Positions 1-7,517 of a stretch of 12,580 nucleotides of DNA are shown in pieces. The notes below the pieces were generated by a model. That model was not told the DNA's origin, did not search any database, and worked only from the letters and a program-made list of their open reading frames with translations. The position numbers were made by a program, and so were the translations under genes. The stretch's first letter is position 1; the number at the start of each line of letters is the position of its first letter. This DNA is from Bacillota bacterium (lineage in GTDB: Bacteria > Bacillota > Clostridia > Lachnospirales > Lachnospiraceae): positions 1-12,580 of the forward strand of contig JAEZQN010000205.1 in NCBI GenBank assembly GCA_023441145.1, in the 5' to 3' direction.

Positions 1-368
1 CCTTTCCACATCTCACCTAAGGCAGCTACATTAGCATCATTACCAACCTTAACATTAGAAATACCGGTTAATTTCTCAACTTCCTCGGCTACGTTAAATA
101 CACCCCAGCCTAAATTAGCACATTTTAATACTGTACCATCCTCAAGGATTGGACCTGGTACCCCAATTCCAATTCCTTTTATCTGTTCCTTGCTTATGTT
201 ATGTTCCTTCATCTTAGCTAGTACAGACTCCGCTACATCTCCTAAGATGTTTTCTCCGTTGTTCTCTTTACGAGTAGGAATTTCCCACTTATCAACTATA
301 TCCCCTTCCACAGTAAAAATACCAATCTTTACGGTGGTTCCGCCGATGTCAATTCCTGCACAGTACAT
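1..368 (-). CDS. glcK: ROK-family glucokinase, N-terminal part (cut by left edge)
   Basis: Cytoplasmic ATP-dependent sugar kinase, most likely phosphorylating glucose to glucose-6-phosphate. Only the first 122 codons lie in the window. Seen: the phosphate-binding motif GIDIGGTTVK at residues 5-14, GVPGPI at 69-74, and NDANVAALGE at 110-119, whose Asp111 is the catalytic base position of ROK kinases. The ATG at 366-368 is preceded by TAGGAGG at a 7-base spacing, which fixes the start. It lies 29 bases downstream of the hprK stop, so the two are probably co-transcribed, linking glucose phosphorylation with catabolite control. No N-terminal helix-turn-helix is present, so it is a kinase rather than a NagC/XylR-type ROK repressor. 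The exact sugar cannot be proved from the N-terminus; glucose is inferred from the family and the neighbourhood. Confidence 0.9.
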   Translation of the reverse strand, partial: MYCAGIDIGGTTVKIGIFTVEGDIVDKWEIPTRKENNGENILGDVAESVLAKMKEHNISKEQIKGIGIGVPGPILEDGTVLKCANLGWGVFNVAEEVEKLTGISNVKVGNDANVAALGEMWK

Positions 369-397
369 ATAATATCCTCCTAATATCCTTGCTCGTT

Positions 398-1321
398 TTA
401 TTTTTTCATAAGATTACTTGTAACGCGATTGTAAAGCTCTCTTGCCGCATTATATCCCATCTTCTTTTGGCGGTAATTAACAGCTGCTGACTCGCATATA
501 ATAGCTAGATTACGGCCAGGACGAATAGGGATTGAATGACAAACTACTTTATTACCTAAAAACTCTGTGTATTGCTCTTCTAACCCAAGTCGATCATACT
601 CTGCCGACTTATTCCATTCCTCCAGCTTAATTACTAAATCAATAGATTGTGTATTCTTTACACTTTCCACACCAAACAATGTCTTAACGTCGATAACTCC
701 AATACCTCTTAGCTCGATAAAATGTCTAGTGACATCTGGAGCAGAGCCAATTAAGGTATCATCACTAACCTTGCGAATTTCTACTACATCATCAGACACC
801 AAACGATGTCCTCTCTTAATTAATTCCAAAGCAGCCTCACTCTTACCAATGCCACTTTCCCCCATAATCATAACACCTTCACCAAAAACATCTACTAATA
901 CACCGTGAATAGATATCATAGGGGCAAGCTCTACATTGAGCCAACGTATTACCTCTGCCATAAAAGAGGAGGTAGAGCGCTTGGTTTTCAGTATTGGAAT
1001 GCTATACTTTTTGGCTAACTGTATAAAAGCATCATCTACTTCAATCCCCCGACAGAACACGATACATGGAATCTTATATTCGAAAATACGGCTTAAGATT
1101 TTAACACCATGATCATGTGACATCTTCTGCATATAAGTATTTTCTACATTTCCTATCACTTGAATACGATTGGAATCAAAGTAATCGAAGAAACCAGCCA
1201 ACTGAAGCGCTGGACGGTTTACATCTGTCTGAGTAATCTGAATTTCATTGGTATCAATTTCAGGTGTACAATTTTCCAGATGCATTTTGTCAATAAGTTT
1301 TGTTAACGCCACTGAATACAT
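398..1321 (-). CDS. hprK: HPr kinase/phosphorylase
   Basis: Bifunctional enzyme that phosphorylates and dephosphorylates HPr on its regulatory serine (Ser46), the switch for CcpA-dependent carbon catabolite repression in Firmicutes. The product is 307 aa, the usual length (~310). Residues 1-130 are the variable N-terminal domain. The catalytic domain follows with HGV (His139), Walker A GESGIGKS at 154-161, the SDD aspartates Asp177/Asp178, the family signature IELRGIGVIDV at 202-212 and PIRPGRN near 265-271. The open frame extends to a GTG at 1363, but the extra 14 residues are translated ribosome-binding-site sequence. The ATG at 1319-1321 gives the typical MYSVALTKL start and has AGAAAGG nine bases upstream. 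A candidate promoter sits just upstream, and transcription from uvrC may also continue into it. Confidence 0.97.
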   Translation of the reverse strand: MYSVALTKLIDKMHLENCTPEIDTNEIQITQTDVNRPALQLAGFFDYFDSNRIQVIGNVENTYMQKMSHDHGVKILSRIFEYKIPCIVFCRGIEVDDAFIQLAKKYSIPILKTKRSTSSFMAEVIRWLNVELAPMISIHGVLVDVFGEGVMIMGESGIGKSEAALELIKRGHRLVSDDVVEIRKVSDDTLIGSAPDVTRHFIELRGIGVIDVKTLFGVESVKNTQSIDLVIKLEEWNKSAEYDRLGLEEQYTEFLGNKVVCHSIPIRPGRNLAIICESAAVNYRQKKMGYNAARELYNRVTSNLMKK

Positions 1322-1330
1322 ATAATCCGA

Positions 1331-1337
1331 CCTTTCT
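1331..1337 (-). promoter_or_regulatory. Ribosome binding site deciding the hprK start
   Basis: AGAAAGG on the minus strand, nine bases before the ATG at 1319-1321. It lies inside the longer GTG-initiated frame, which argues that the frame's first 14 codons are not translated. Confidence 0.7.
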
Positions 1338-1389
1338 ATATAAAGAATTATTTTCTTTACCACAATTCACACGCGCAAAATATAAGATA

Positions 1390-1418
1390 ATTCTACCACA
1401 TTTCGCAAATACCCGCAA
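1390..1418 (-). promoter_or_regulatory. Candidate sigma-A promoter for hprK-glcK
   Basis: On the minus strand, TTGCGG (1413-1418), a 17-base spacer, then TAGAAT (1390-1395), with TGG directly before the -10 giving an extended -10. Transcription would start near 1383 and leave a leader of about 60 bases before hprK. It lies in the 121-base uvrC-hprK gap. Inferred by eye; two -35 positions match imperfectly. Confidence 0.5.
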
Positions 1419-1442
1419 TGGAATAAGTCATCTTCTTACGTA

Positions 1443-3299
1443 TTAATGAAAGAAACGATACACCTGCTCCGCACTTTTTTGATTCATACTAGGAACCTGT
1501 AAAAGTTCCTCTATAGAGGCTTCTTTCACCTCTTCTATTCCTTTGAAATATTTCATTAACGCCTTTCTTCTTGTAGGTCCAATTCCTTCAATATCATCTA
1601 ATACCGAATGTACCTGTGCTTTGGAACGAAGAGTTCGATGATATTCAATAGCAAATCGATGTGTTTCATCCTGGATCCTGGTTATCAGCCTAAACGCCTC
1701 ACTTCTTTGGTCAATGGGTATTTCAAGGTTATTAAAGTACAATCCTCTCGTTCTGTGGTTAACGTCCTTTACCATACCACAGACTGGTATGCTAATGCCT
1801 TGCTCCTCCATCACTTTTAAAGCAACATTTACCTGACCTTTCCCACCATCCATTAAAATCAAATCAGGGAACCTAGTAAAGCTTCCTGTATCTAGGGAAA
1901 TACCCTTCTCCATCAACTCTTTTGTTTCCTCAATCCCATGAGTTAGTCGTCTAGTAAGAACCTCATGCATACAAGCATAGTCATCGGCACCCTTTACCCA
2001 TTTCATCTTGAATTTACGATAGTCATTGCGTTTTGGTTTTCCTGCTTCAAACACCACCATAGAACCTACATTCTCAAAACCATTTGTATTAGAGATATCA
2101 AAGGATTCCATGCGATTTACCTCATCAAGACCCAGTAAGTCCGCAATCTCCTTTACTGCACCAATGGTTTTTTTCTCTTCTCTTGCAATACGTTCAGAAT
2201 CCTGCTGTAGGACTAAGGAAGCATTCTTAGCTGCTAGCTCCACTAACCGTTCCTTTTCCCCTTTTTGAGGCACACGAATATAGACTCTCTGCCCTCTCTT
2301 AGCAGTAAGCCATTGCTCCATAACCTCTTTGTCCTCCACTGGCTCTTGCAAAAATAGCTCCTTCGGTACAAATGGGGTCCCTGCATAAAACTGTTTCACA
2401 AAGCTTGTCATTACTTCGCTTCTAGTAATATGCTCCACACCAGTAAGACGGAAATGTTCCCGACCAATGAGTTTACCACTCCGGATAAAAAAGACCTGTA
2501 CAACAGCCTCATCAAGGGCTCTGGCAAAGGCAATAATATCTCTATCCTCTTGGTCGGAGGAGGTAATCTTCTGCTTCTGCAGCACAAATTTAACACTATT
2601 GATTAAATCACGATACTCTGCTGCCTCTTCAAAAGCAAATTTAGCAGATGCTTTTTGCATCTTCTCGGTAAGCATCTCAATCACAGGCTTATAGTTGCCA
2701 TTGAGCATTTCCATTGCCTGTTCCACATTGTTTCTATAGTCCTCTACACTGATACTTCCCTGACAGGGAGCATCACATTGCCCGATATGAGAATAAAGAC
2801 AAGCTCTTTCCTTCCCAATATCTCGAGGTAAATTCCGATTGCACGTTCTTAACTTGAATATTTTACGGATCAGTTCTATGGTATCCTTTACAGCAGTGGC
2901 ACTAGTGTATGGTCCATAGTACTTTGCCTTATCCTTCTTCATTTCTCTTGCAAATAGAATTCTTGGATAGTCTTCCTGCACCGTTACCTTAATAAAAGGA
3001 TAGCTCTTGTCATCCTTTAACATAGTATTGTATTTTGGTCGATGCTCTTTAATAAGATTACACTCCAGAACTAGGGCTTCTAGCTCAGAATCCGTAATAA
3101 TGTATTCAAAATGGTCGATTCTAGACACCATCTGTACAATCTTAGGTGTTAGGTTACGGCTACTTTGAAAATACTGACGCACACGATTCTTTAAGCTAAT
3201 GGCCTTACCCACATAGATAATCTCATCTTTTTTATCATGCATGATATAAACTCCTGGTTTAGCAGGAAGTTTTTTCAGTTCTTCTTCAATATCAAACAT
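1443..3299 (-). CDS. uvrC: Excinuclease ABC subunit C
   Basis: Nuclease of nucleotide excision repair that cuts the damaged strand on both sides of a lesion after UvrAB loading. The 618 aa length is normal for the family. Domains in order: GIY-YIG nuclease (residues about 14-92, with GVYIM and IIYVGK); a cysteine cluster Cys153, Cys167, Cys175, Cys179 matching the iron-sulfur ligands reported for UvrC; UVR motif for UvrB contact (about 205-240); RNase H-like second nuclease with Asp401, Asp484 (LMDGG) and His547 (DETHR); and a C-terminal double helix-hairpin-helix (about 566-617). All key residues are present. Translation starts at the ATG at 3297-3299, with AAGGGAG about ten bases upstream. 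It follows ftsH by 110 bases and precedes hprK, a gene order common in Clostridia. Confidence 0.98.
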   Translation of the reverse strand: MFDIEEELKKLPAKPGVYIMHDKKDEIIYVGKAISLKNRVRQYFQSSRNLTPKIVQMVSRIDHFEYIITDSELEALVLECNLIKEHRPKYNTMLKDDKSYPFIKVTVQEDYPRILFAREMKKDKAKYYGPYTSATAVKDTIELIRKIFKLRTCNRNLPRDIGKERACLYSHIGQCDAPCQGSISVEDYRNNVEQAMEMLNGNYKPVIEMLTEKMQKASAKFAFEEAAEYRDLINSVKFVLQKQKITSSDQEDRDIIAFARALDEAVVQVFFIRSGKLIGREHFRLTGVEHITRSEVMTSFVKQFYAGTPFVPKELFLQEPVEDKEVMEQWLTAKRGQRVYIRVPQKGEKERLVELAAKNASLVLQQDSERIAREEKKTIGAVKEIADLLGLDEVNRMESFDISNTNGFENVGSMVVFEAGKPKRNDYRKFKMKWVKGADDYACMHEVLTRRLTHGIEETKELMEKGISLDTGSFTRFPDLILMDGGKGQVNVALKVMEEQGISIPVCGMVKDVNHRTRGLYFNNLEIPIDQRSEAFRLITRIQDETHRFAIEYHRTLRSKAQVHSVLDDIEGIGPTRRKALMKYFKGIEEVKEASIEELLQVPSMNQKSAEQVYRFFH

Positions 3300-3359
3300 A
3301 GCTTTTCTTCTCCCTTAAATCCTCGCTTTGCTATCTATTTAGCCCGTGAGGATACAAGC

Positions 3360-3397
3360 ATGACTAGTAACATTCCATAAGGCCTGCTACTAGTCAT
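3360..3397 (-). repeat. 10-bp perfect inverted repeat between ftsH and uvrC
   Basis: Arms ATGACTAGTA (3360-3369) and TACTAGTCAT (3388-3397) are perfectly complementary across an 18-base loop that itself contains AGGCCT. It lies 12 bases past the ftsH stop. No T-run follows on the minus strand, so it is a poor fit to an intrinsic terminator. It could instead be a processing or 3'-end-stabilising stem in an ftsH-uvrC transcript, or a weak attenuator. Confidence 0.5.
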
Positions 3398-3409
3398 CTC
3401 CTGAAATTC

Positions 3410-5377
3410 CTATTTATTCAATTCTTCAGAATTCTCTAAAGATTCTTCTACAGGTTGTTCTTCCACTTGTTCTTCAGATTCCTTTTTTAACTCTATGGTT
3501 AGAGTATCCTCACTCTTTTCATTTACTCCTGTTACCTGGTGGTAAATATCCATAAACTCTTTACCAGTAATCGTTTCCTTCTCATAAAGGAAGGCAGCAA
3601 TCTTATCCAACACTTCCTTATTGCTACTTAGAAGCTCTTCAGCCCTCTTATAGCATTCCTTCAGAAGGTTCATGACTACTTTATCTACCTGGCTAGCTGT
3701 AGAATCTGCACAGTTCATTACAGTACGTCCATCTAAATACTTACTTTCTACTGTTTCCAGACAAACAAGTCCGAATTCATCCGTCATACCATACTGAGTA
3801 ACCATCGCTCTTGCAAGTTCAGTAGCCTTCTCAATATCATTGCTTGCTCCTGTAGTCACACTGTTAAATATAATCTGTTCTGCAGCACGTCCACCAAATA
3901 AAGTAGTAATACGAGTTAACATCTCTTCCTTTGTCATCAAGTATTTCTCTTCCTCTGGTACCTGCATTACGTAACCAAGAGATCCCATGGTACGAGGTAC
4001 AATGGTAATCTTCTGAACTGGCTCAGCTTCTTTAATGAGCGCTGTTACCAAAGCATGACCAACTTCATGGTAAGCAACAATTTTCTTTTCTTCTTTTCCA
4101 AGGATACGGTCCTTCTTCTCCTTACCTGCAATTACAACTTCCACAGATTCAAATAAATCCGCCTGAGAAACTGCAGTACGACCATCCTTAACTGCCATAA
4201 TAGCAGCTTCATTTATCATATTGGCCAAATCAGAGCCTACGGCACCTGAAGTAGCTAATGCTATAGCATCTAAATCTACAGAATCATCCATTAATACATC
4301 CTTAGCATGTACTCTTAATACATCCTTTCGTCCTTTTAAATCAGGCTTATCTACAATGATTCTTCGGTCAAATCGGCCCGGACGAAGAAGAGCTTTATCA
4401 AGTACTTCTGGACGGTTAGTTGCTGCTAATATCACAAGACCTTTAGAGGAATCAAATCCATCCATCTCAGAAAGCAATTGATTTAAAGTTTGCTCCCGTT
4501 CGTCGTTACCACCACCATAGCGGCTGTCACGACTCTTACCAATGGCATCGACTTCATCAATAAATATAATACATGGAGCCTTCGCTTGGGCTTCCTTAAA
4601 TAAATCCCTTACTCTAGAGGCACCTACACCAACAAACATCTCAACAAAATCGGAACCGGAAAGGGAGAAAAATGGCACCTTCGCCTCCCCTGCTACCGCT
4701 TTCGCCAGCAAGGTCTTACCTGTTCCCGGAGGTCCTACTAGTAATGCTCCCTTTGGAAGCTTTGCACCAATCTTTGTATATTTGGCAGGATTATGAAGGA
4801 AATCCACCATCTCAGAAAGAGATTCCTTGGCTTCCTCTTGACCAGCTACATTAGCAAAAGTAACTCCGGTTTCTTTTTCTATATAAACCTTAGCGGTACT
4901 CTTCCCAACGCCCATCATTCCCCCGCCGTTACGGGAAATCATTCTAAATACGAACCAAAATGCCACCCAGATTAGGGCGATTGGTAATATATAGCTGACT
5001 ATGGCACTAATGATACCTGAACTTGTGCTAGTAATCTCACTCTTATAATCAGCCTTGGAGTTCTTTAATCGCTCTAATAAATTCTCATCATAGATTCTAG
5101 CTGCATAATAAACGCTTTTGTCATCCTCTTTCTGTGAAGTCAGTTGATACTCCACACGATCAGACAGTACTGTAACTGTCTTAATCTTATCCTCTTCTAG
5201 CTGTACCACAAACTCTTTGTATGTTTGCTCTTTATAAGTACTTTCTTGAATCATTTGATTCATATAGGTATACATTAAAAACAAAATAACTGTAATAACA
5301 ATACCAATTATAATATTATTACGATTATTACGTTTTCTATTATCTTGTTTATTATTCTTACCATTGTTATTTTCCAT
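3410..5377 (-). CDS. ftsH: ATP-dependent zinc metalloprotease FtsH
   Basis: Membrane-anchored AAA+ protease that degrades unassembled membrane proteins and regulatory proteins; the active hexamer faces the cytoplasm. The product is 655 aa. An Asn/Lys-rich N-terminus leads into transmembrane segment 1 (about 22-38), an extracytoplasmic domain (about 45-120) and transmembrane segment 2 (about 122-146). The AAA+ module has Walker A GPPGTGKT (215-222), pore loop MFVGVG (from 247), Walker B IIFIDE (270-275) and arginine-finger region RPGRFDRR (332-339). The protease has zinc motif HEVGH (437-441), with Asp514 as probable third ligand. The C-terminus (about 620-655) is strongly acidic and probably disordered. 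The ATG has AGGAGG at a 6-base spacing. It is divergent from pyrG and lies upstream of uvrC. Confidence 0.98.
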   Translation of the reverse strand: MENNNGKNNKQDNRKRNNRNNIIIGIVITVILFLMYTYMNQMIQESTYKEQTYKEFVVQLEEDKIKTVTVLSDRVEYQLTSQKEDDKSVYYAARIYDENLLERLKNSKADYKSEITSTSSGIISAIVSYILPIALIWVAFWFVFRMISRNGGGMMGVGKSTAKVYIEKETGVTFANVAGQEEAKESLSEMVDFLHNPAKYTKIGAKLPKGALLVGPPGTGKTLLAKAVAGEAKVPFFSLSGSDFVEMFVGVGASRVRDLFKEAQAKAPCIIFIDEVDAIGKSRDSRYGGGNDEREQTLNQLLSEMDGFDSSKGLVILAATNRPEVLDKALLRPGRFDRRIIVDKPDLKGRKDVLRVHAKDVLMDDSVDLDAIALATSGAVGSDLANMINEAAIMAVKDGRTAVSQADLFESVEVVIAGKEKKDRILGKEEKKIVAYHEVGHALVTALIKEAEPVQKITIVPRTMGSLGYVMQVPEEEKYLMTKEEMLTRITTLFGGRAAEQIIFNSVTTGASNDIEKATELARAMVTQYGMTDEFGLVCLETVESKYLDGRTVMNCADSTASQVDKVVMNLLKECYKRAEELLSSNKEVLDKIAAFLYEKETITGKEFMDIYHQVTGVNEKSEDTLTIELKKESEEQVEEQPVEESLENSEELNK

Positions 5378-5485
5378 ACAACGCCTCCTCTGCCTTGTTT
5401 TTTAATCGTCTATATCAGTTTTACCTTCTTATACACTAATAAATCCTTGAAAAGGACAAACTCTCTATAACCAATAGTTATTCCC

Positions 5486-5514
5486 ATTATAATGAAAGCT
5501 CATTTATAAATCAA
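5486..5514 (-). promoter_or_regulatory. Sigma-A promoter for ftsH
   Basis: On the minus strand, TTGATT (5509-5514), a 17-base spacer, and a perfect TATAAT (5486-5491). The predicted start near 5479 gives a leader of about 100 bases before ftsH. It is the best vegetative promoter seen in the window. Confidence 0.65.
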
Positions 5515-5601
5515 TAGAATAAACTCTTAAAATTCCGTGAGAAAGTATGAAGGAATCATAAACTTCCATTATATATTTTAAGCATTCCCTCCTAGGATAT
5601 A

Positions 5602-5617
5602 CTAATATTTTGTCTAA
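5602..5617 (-). repeat. Copy 1 of a shared intergenic motif (TTAGACAAAATATTAG)
   Basis: Minus-strand TTAGACAAAATATTAG is nearly identical to TTAGACAAAAATATTAG at 9141-9157, differing only by one A in the A-run. Here it lies about 90 bases upstream of the ftsH promoter and 197 bases before the pyrG start. On the plus strand its TTTTGTCTAA end resembles a Spo0A box (TTTTGTCGAA) with one mismatch. Its function is unknown. Confidence 0.4.
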
Positions 5618-5750
5618 ATAGTGAACACCATATTTATGTAGTAAGGCTATCATAGCTTAATTTCATTAATATAAATGTACTACCAACTTTATAAAATTAG
5701 GAAATTTTTTCAAAGCCCAAATAATTATAGATTTTCCTTACAGATAACGC

Positions 5751-5756
5751 TATAAT
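5751..5756 (+). promoter_or_regulatory. Candidate -10 element for pyrG
   Basis: A perfect TATAAT lies 57 bases before the pyrG start. The hexamer at a 17-base spacing is TAGATT, a weak -35. The predicted leader is only about 48 bases, has no stem-loop, and does not start with the GGGC stretch used for CTP-sensing reiterative transcription in Bacillus pyrG. Confidence 0.4.
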
Positions 5757-5813
5757 ATGTTTTTGATTATTTTGAACAAGTTAATAAATCAATATATAAA
5801 AGGAGGAACTTGA

Positions 5814-7433
5814 ATGGCTGTAAAATACGTATTTGTAACAGGTGGTGTTGTCTCCGGACTAGGTAAAGGTATTACAGCAGCTTCCCTAGGTAGACTACTA
5901 AAGTCTAGAGGCTATACAGTAACCATGCAAAAATTTGACCCTTACATCAATATCGATCCTGGTACCATGAATCCAATTCAACATGGTGAAGTGTTTGTAA
6001 CGGATGACGGAGCCGAAACCGATCTGGACCTTGGCCATTATGAACGTTTCATTGATGAAAAGCTAACCAAGCGTTCCAATGTAACCACTGGTAAGATCTA
6101 CTGGTCTGTCTTAAACCAAGAACGTCGTGGTGACTTTGGTGGAGGAACTGTTCAAGTAATTCCTCACATAACCAATGAGATAAAAAGCCGCTTCTATCGT
6201 AATGACGGAAGCAACAAGCAAGAAATAGCTATTATCGAAGTTGGTGGTACTGTTGGTGATATTGAAAGTCAGCCATTTTTAGAATCCATACGACAATTTC
6301 AGCATGATATCGGACGTGAAAATGCTATTTTAATCCATGTAACGTTAATCCCTTACTTACGTGCTTCAGGAGAAATGAAAACGAAGCCAACTCAGGCTAG
6401 TGTTAAGGAACTCCAGGGAATGGGAATACAACCTGACATTATTGTTTGTCGTACAGAGCTTCCATTAGAAGCTGGCATAAAAGATAAAATAGCCTTATTC
6501 TGTAATGTTCCTAGCAAGCATGTCATCCAAAATCTTGATGTAGAAACCTTATACGAAGCTCCTCTGGCTATGGAGAAAGAACACTTAGCAGACATCGTTT
6601 GTGAATGTCTAAAAATAGACTGTCCTGTTCCAAATCTACAGGATTGGGAATCCATGGTGTATGCCCTTAAAAATCCAGAAAAAGAGATTACCGTAGCCTT
6701 AGTCGGTAAATATACACAGCTTCATGATGCCTATATCAGTGTAGTGGAATCTTTAAAACACGGAGCAGTAGCACATAGAGCTTCCATTAACATCAAATGG
6801 ATTGACTCTGAAACAGTCACAGAAGAAAATATCACAGAATTATTATCAGATGTAAGTGGTATATTAGTTCCTGGTGGATTTGGTAATCGTGGTGTAGAGG
6901 GCAAGATTGCAGCCATCCGATATGCCAGAGAGAACAACATCCCATTCCTTGGTCTATGTCTCGGTATGCAGATGGCAATAGTAGAATTTGCTCGAAACGT
7001 TGTAGGCTTCGCTGATGCACATAGTGCCGAATTAGATCCAAGTACCACCCACCCAATCATTCACCTAATGCCTGAGCAGGATGGCATAGAGGATATTGGT
7101 GGAACCTTAAGATTAGGATCCTACCCTTGTGTTCTAAAAGAAGGTTCTCGCTCCCAGGAAGTATACAACAGTAATCTCATCGAAGAGCGTCATAGACACC
7201 GTTACGAAGTAAACAATTATTATCGTGAGGATTTAGAAGAGGCAGGTATGTGCTTATCCGGTATCTCTCCAGATGGACGAATTGTAGAAATGATAGAACT
7301 TCCAAACCATCCTTGGTTTATTGCTACTCAGGCTCATCCTGAATTTAAATCACGACCAAACAGACCTCATCCTTTATTCAAAGGCTTTGTAGGCGCTGCG
7401 ATTAAATACACGGAGAAAGTGGATTCTGAATAA
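5814..7433 (+). CDS. pyrG: CTP synthase (glutamine-hydrolysing)
   Basis: Catalyses UTP + ATP + glutamine to CTP, the last step of pyrimidine nucleotide synthesis. The 539 aa length is typical. The N-terminal synthetase domain (about 1-270) begins with the nucleotide-binding run FVTGGVVSGLGKG (7-19) and contains the conserved EVGGTVGDIES stretch (142-152). The C-terminal class I glutamine amidotransferase domain (about 290-535) has LVPGGFG (351-357), nucleophile Cys382 in GLCLGMQ, and the His508/Glu510 pair in AHPEF. All catalytic residues are present. AGGAGGAAC lies just before the ATG. It is monocistronic in appearance, divergent from ftsH, and ends in a strong stem-loop terminator. Confidence 0.98.
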   Translation: MAVKYVFVTGGVVSGLGKGITAASLGRLLKSRGYTVTMQKFDPYINIDPGTMNPIQHGEVFVTDDGAETDLDLGHYERFIDEKLTKRSNVTTGKIYWSVLNQERRGDFGGGTVQVIPHITNEIKSRFYRNDGSNKQEIAIIEVGGTVGDIESQPFLESIRQFQHDIGRENAILIHVTLIPYLRASGEMKTKPTQASVKELQGMGIQPDIIVCRTELPLEAGIKDKIALFCNVPSKHVIQNLDVETLYEAPLAMEKEHLADIVCECLKIDCPVPNLQDWESMVYALKNPEKEITVALVGKYTQLHDAYISVVESLKHGAVAHRASINIKWIDSETVTEENITELLSDVSGILVPGGFGNRGVEGKIAAIRYARENNIPFLGLCLGMQMAIVEFARNVVGFADAHSAELDPSTTHPIIHLMPEQDGIEDIGGTLRLGSYPCVLKEGSRSQEVYNSNLIEERHRHRYEVNNYYREDLEEAGMCLSGISPDGRIVEMIELPNHPWFIATQAHPEFKSRPNRPHPLFKGFVGAAIKYTEKVDSE

Positions 7434-7442
7434 TAGAACTTT

Positions 7443-7480
7443 AAAGACCTCTATATCTAAACTAGGTATAGAGGTCTTTT
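7443..7480 (+). terminator. Intrinsic terminator of pyrG, possibly bidirectional
   Basis: A 13-bp perfect stem, AAAGACCTCTATA (7443-7455) and TATAGAGGTCTTT (7467-7479), with an 11-base loop and TTTT at the 3' side, ten bases after the pyrG stop. It sits between convergent genes and could also end minus-strand transcripts, but the minus-strand tail (TTTAAAG) is weaker. Confidence 0.85.
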
Positions 7481-7517
7481 CTATCACATAAAATGCATGG
7501 CCACTTTTCGCTTTTCT

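Larger units (their letters stand above)
5378..5813. other. Divergent ftsH-pyrG intergenic region
   Basis: A 436-base AT-rich gap. It contains the ftsH promoter (minus, 5486-5514), one copy of a 16/17-base motif (5602-5617) and a perfect TATAAT upstream of pyrG (5751-5756). No convincing gene was found. The short minus-strand frames in 5500-5590 (8 and 21 codons) lack a properly spaced ribosome binding site. No classical riboswitch or attenuator stem was recognised. Confidence 0.7.

Noticed and set aside
175..183. Considering the DUF1846 glycine-rich loop (residues 175-183 of that protein) as a true Walker A motif.
   Set aside because: The first glycine of GxxxxGK is replaced by proline, and no Walker B was evident, so it is only P-loop-like.
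190..372. A plus-strand open frame of 60 codons opposite the glucokinase.
   Set aside because: It is antisense to a clear ROK kinase with conserved motifs; an artefact of overlap. The other antisense frames in hprK, uvrC, ftsH, pyrG, the Maf-like gene and tcdA were rejected for the same reason.
1322..1363. N-terminal extension of HprK by 14 residues from a GTG.
   Set aside because: The extension contains the ribosome binding site for the ATG at 1321, and the shorter form matches the family's usual start and length.
3338..3397. A 20-codon minus-strand frame starting at the ATG inside the ftsH-uvrC inverted repeat.
   Set aside because: The AGGAG is nearly touching the ATG, too close to work, and the start lies in the stem. 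Coincidental.
5504..5586. Two tiny minus-strand frames (8 and 21 codons) after an AGGAGGG in the ftsH upstream region.
   Set aside because: The ribosome-binding-like sequence is 2 bases from one ATG and about 18 from the other, and they lie upstream of the ftsH promoter. No leader-peptide logic was visible.
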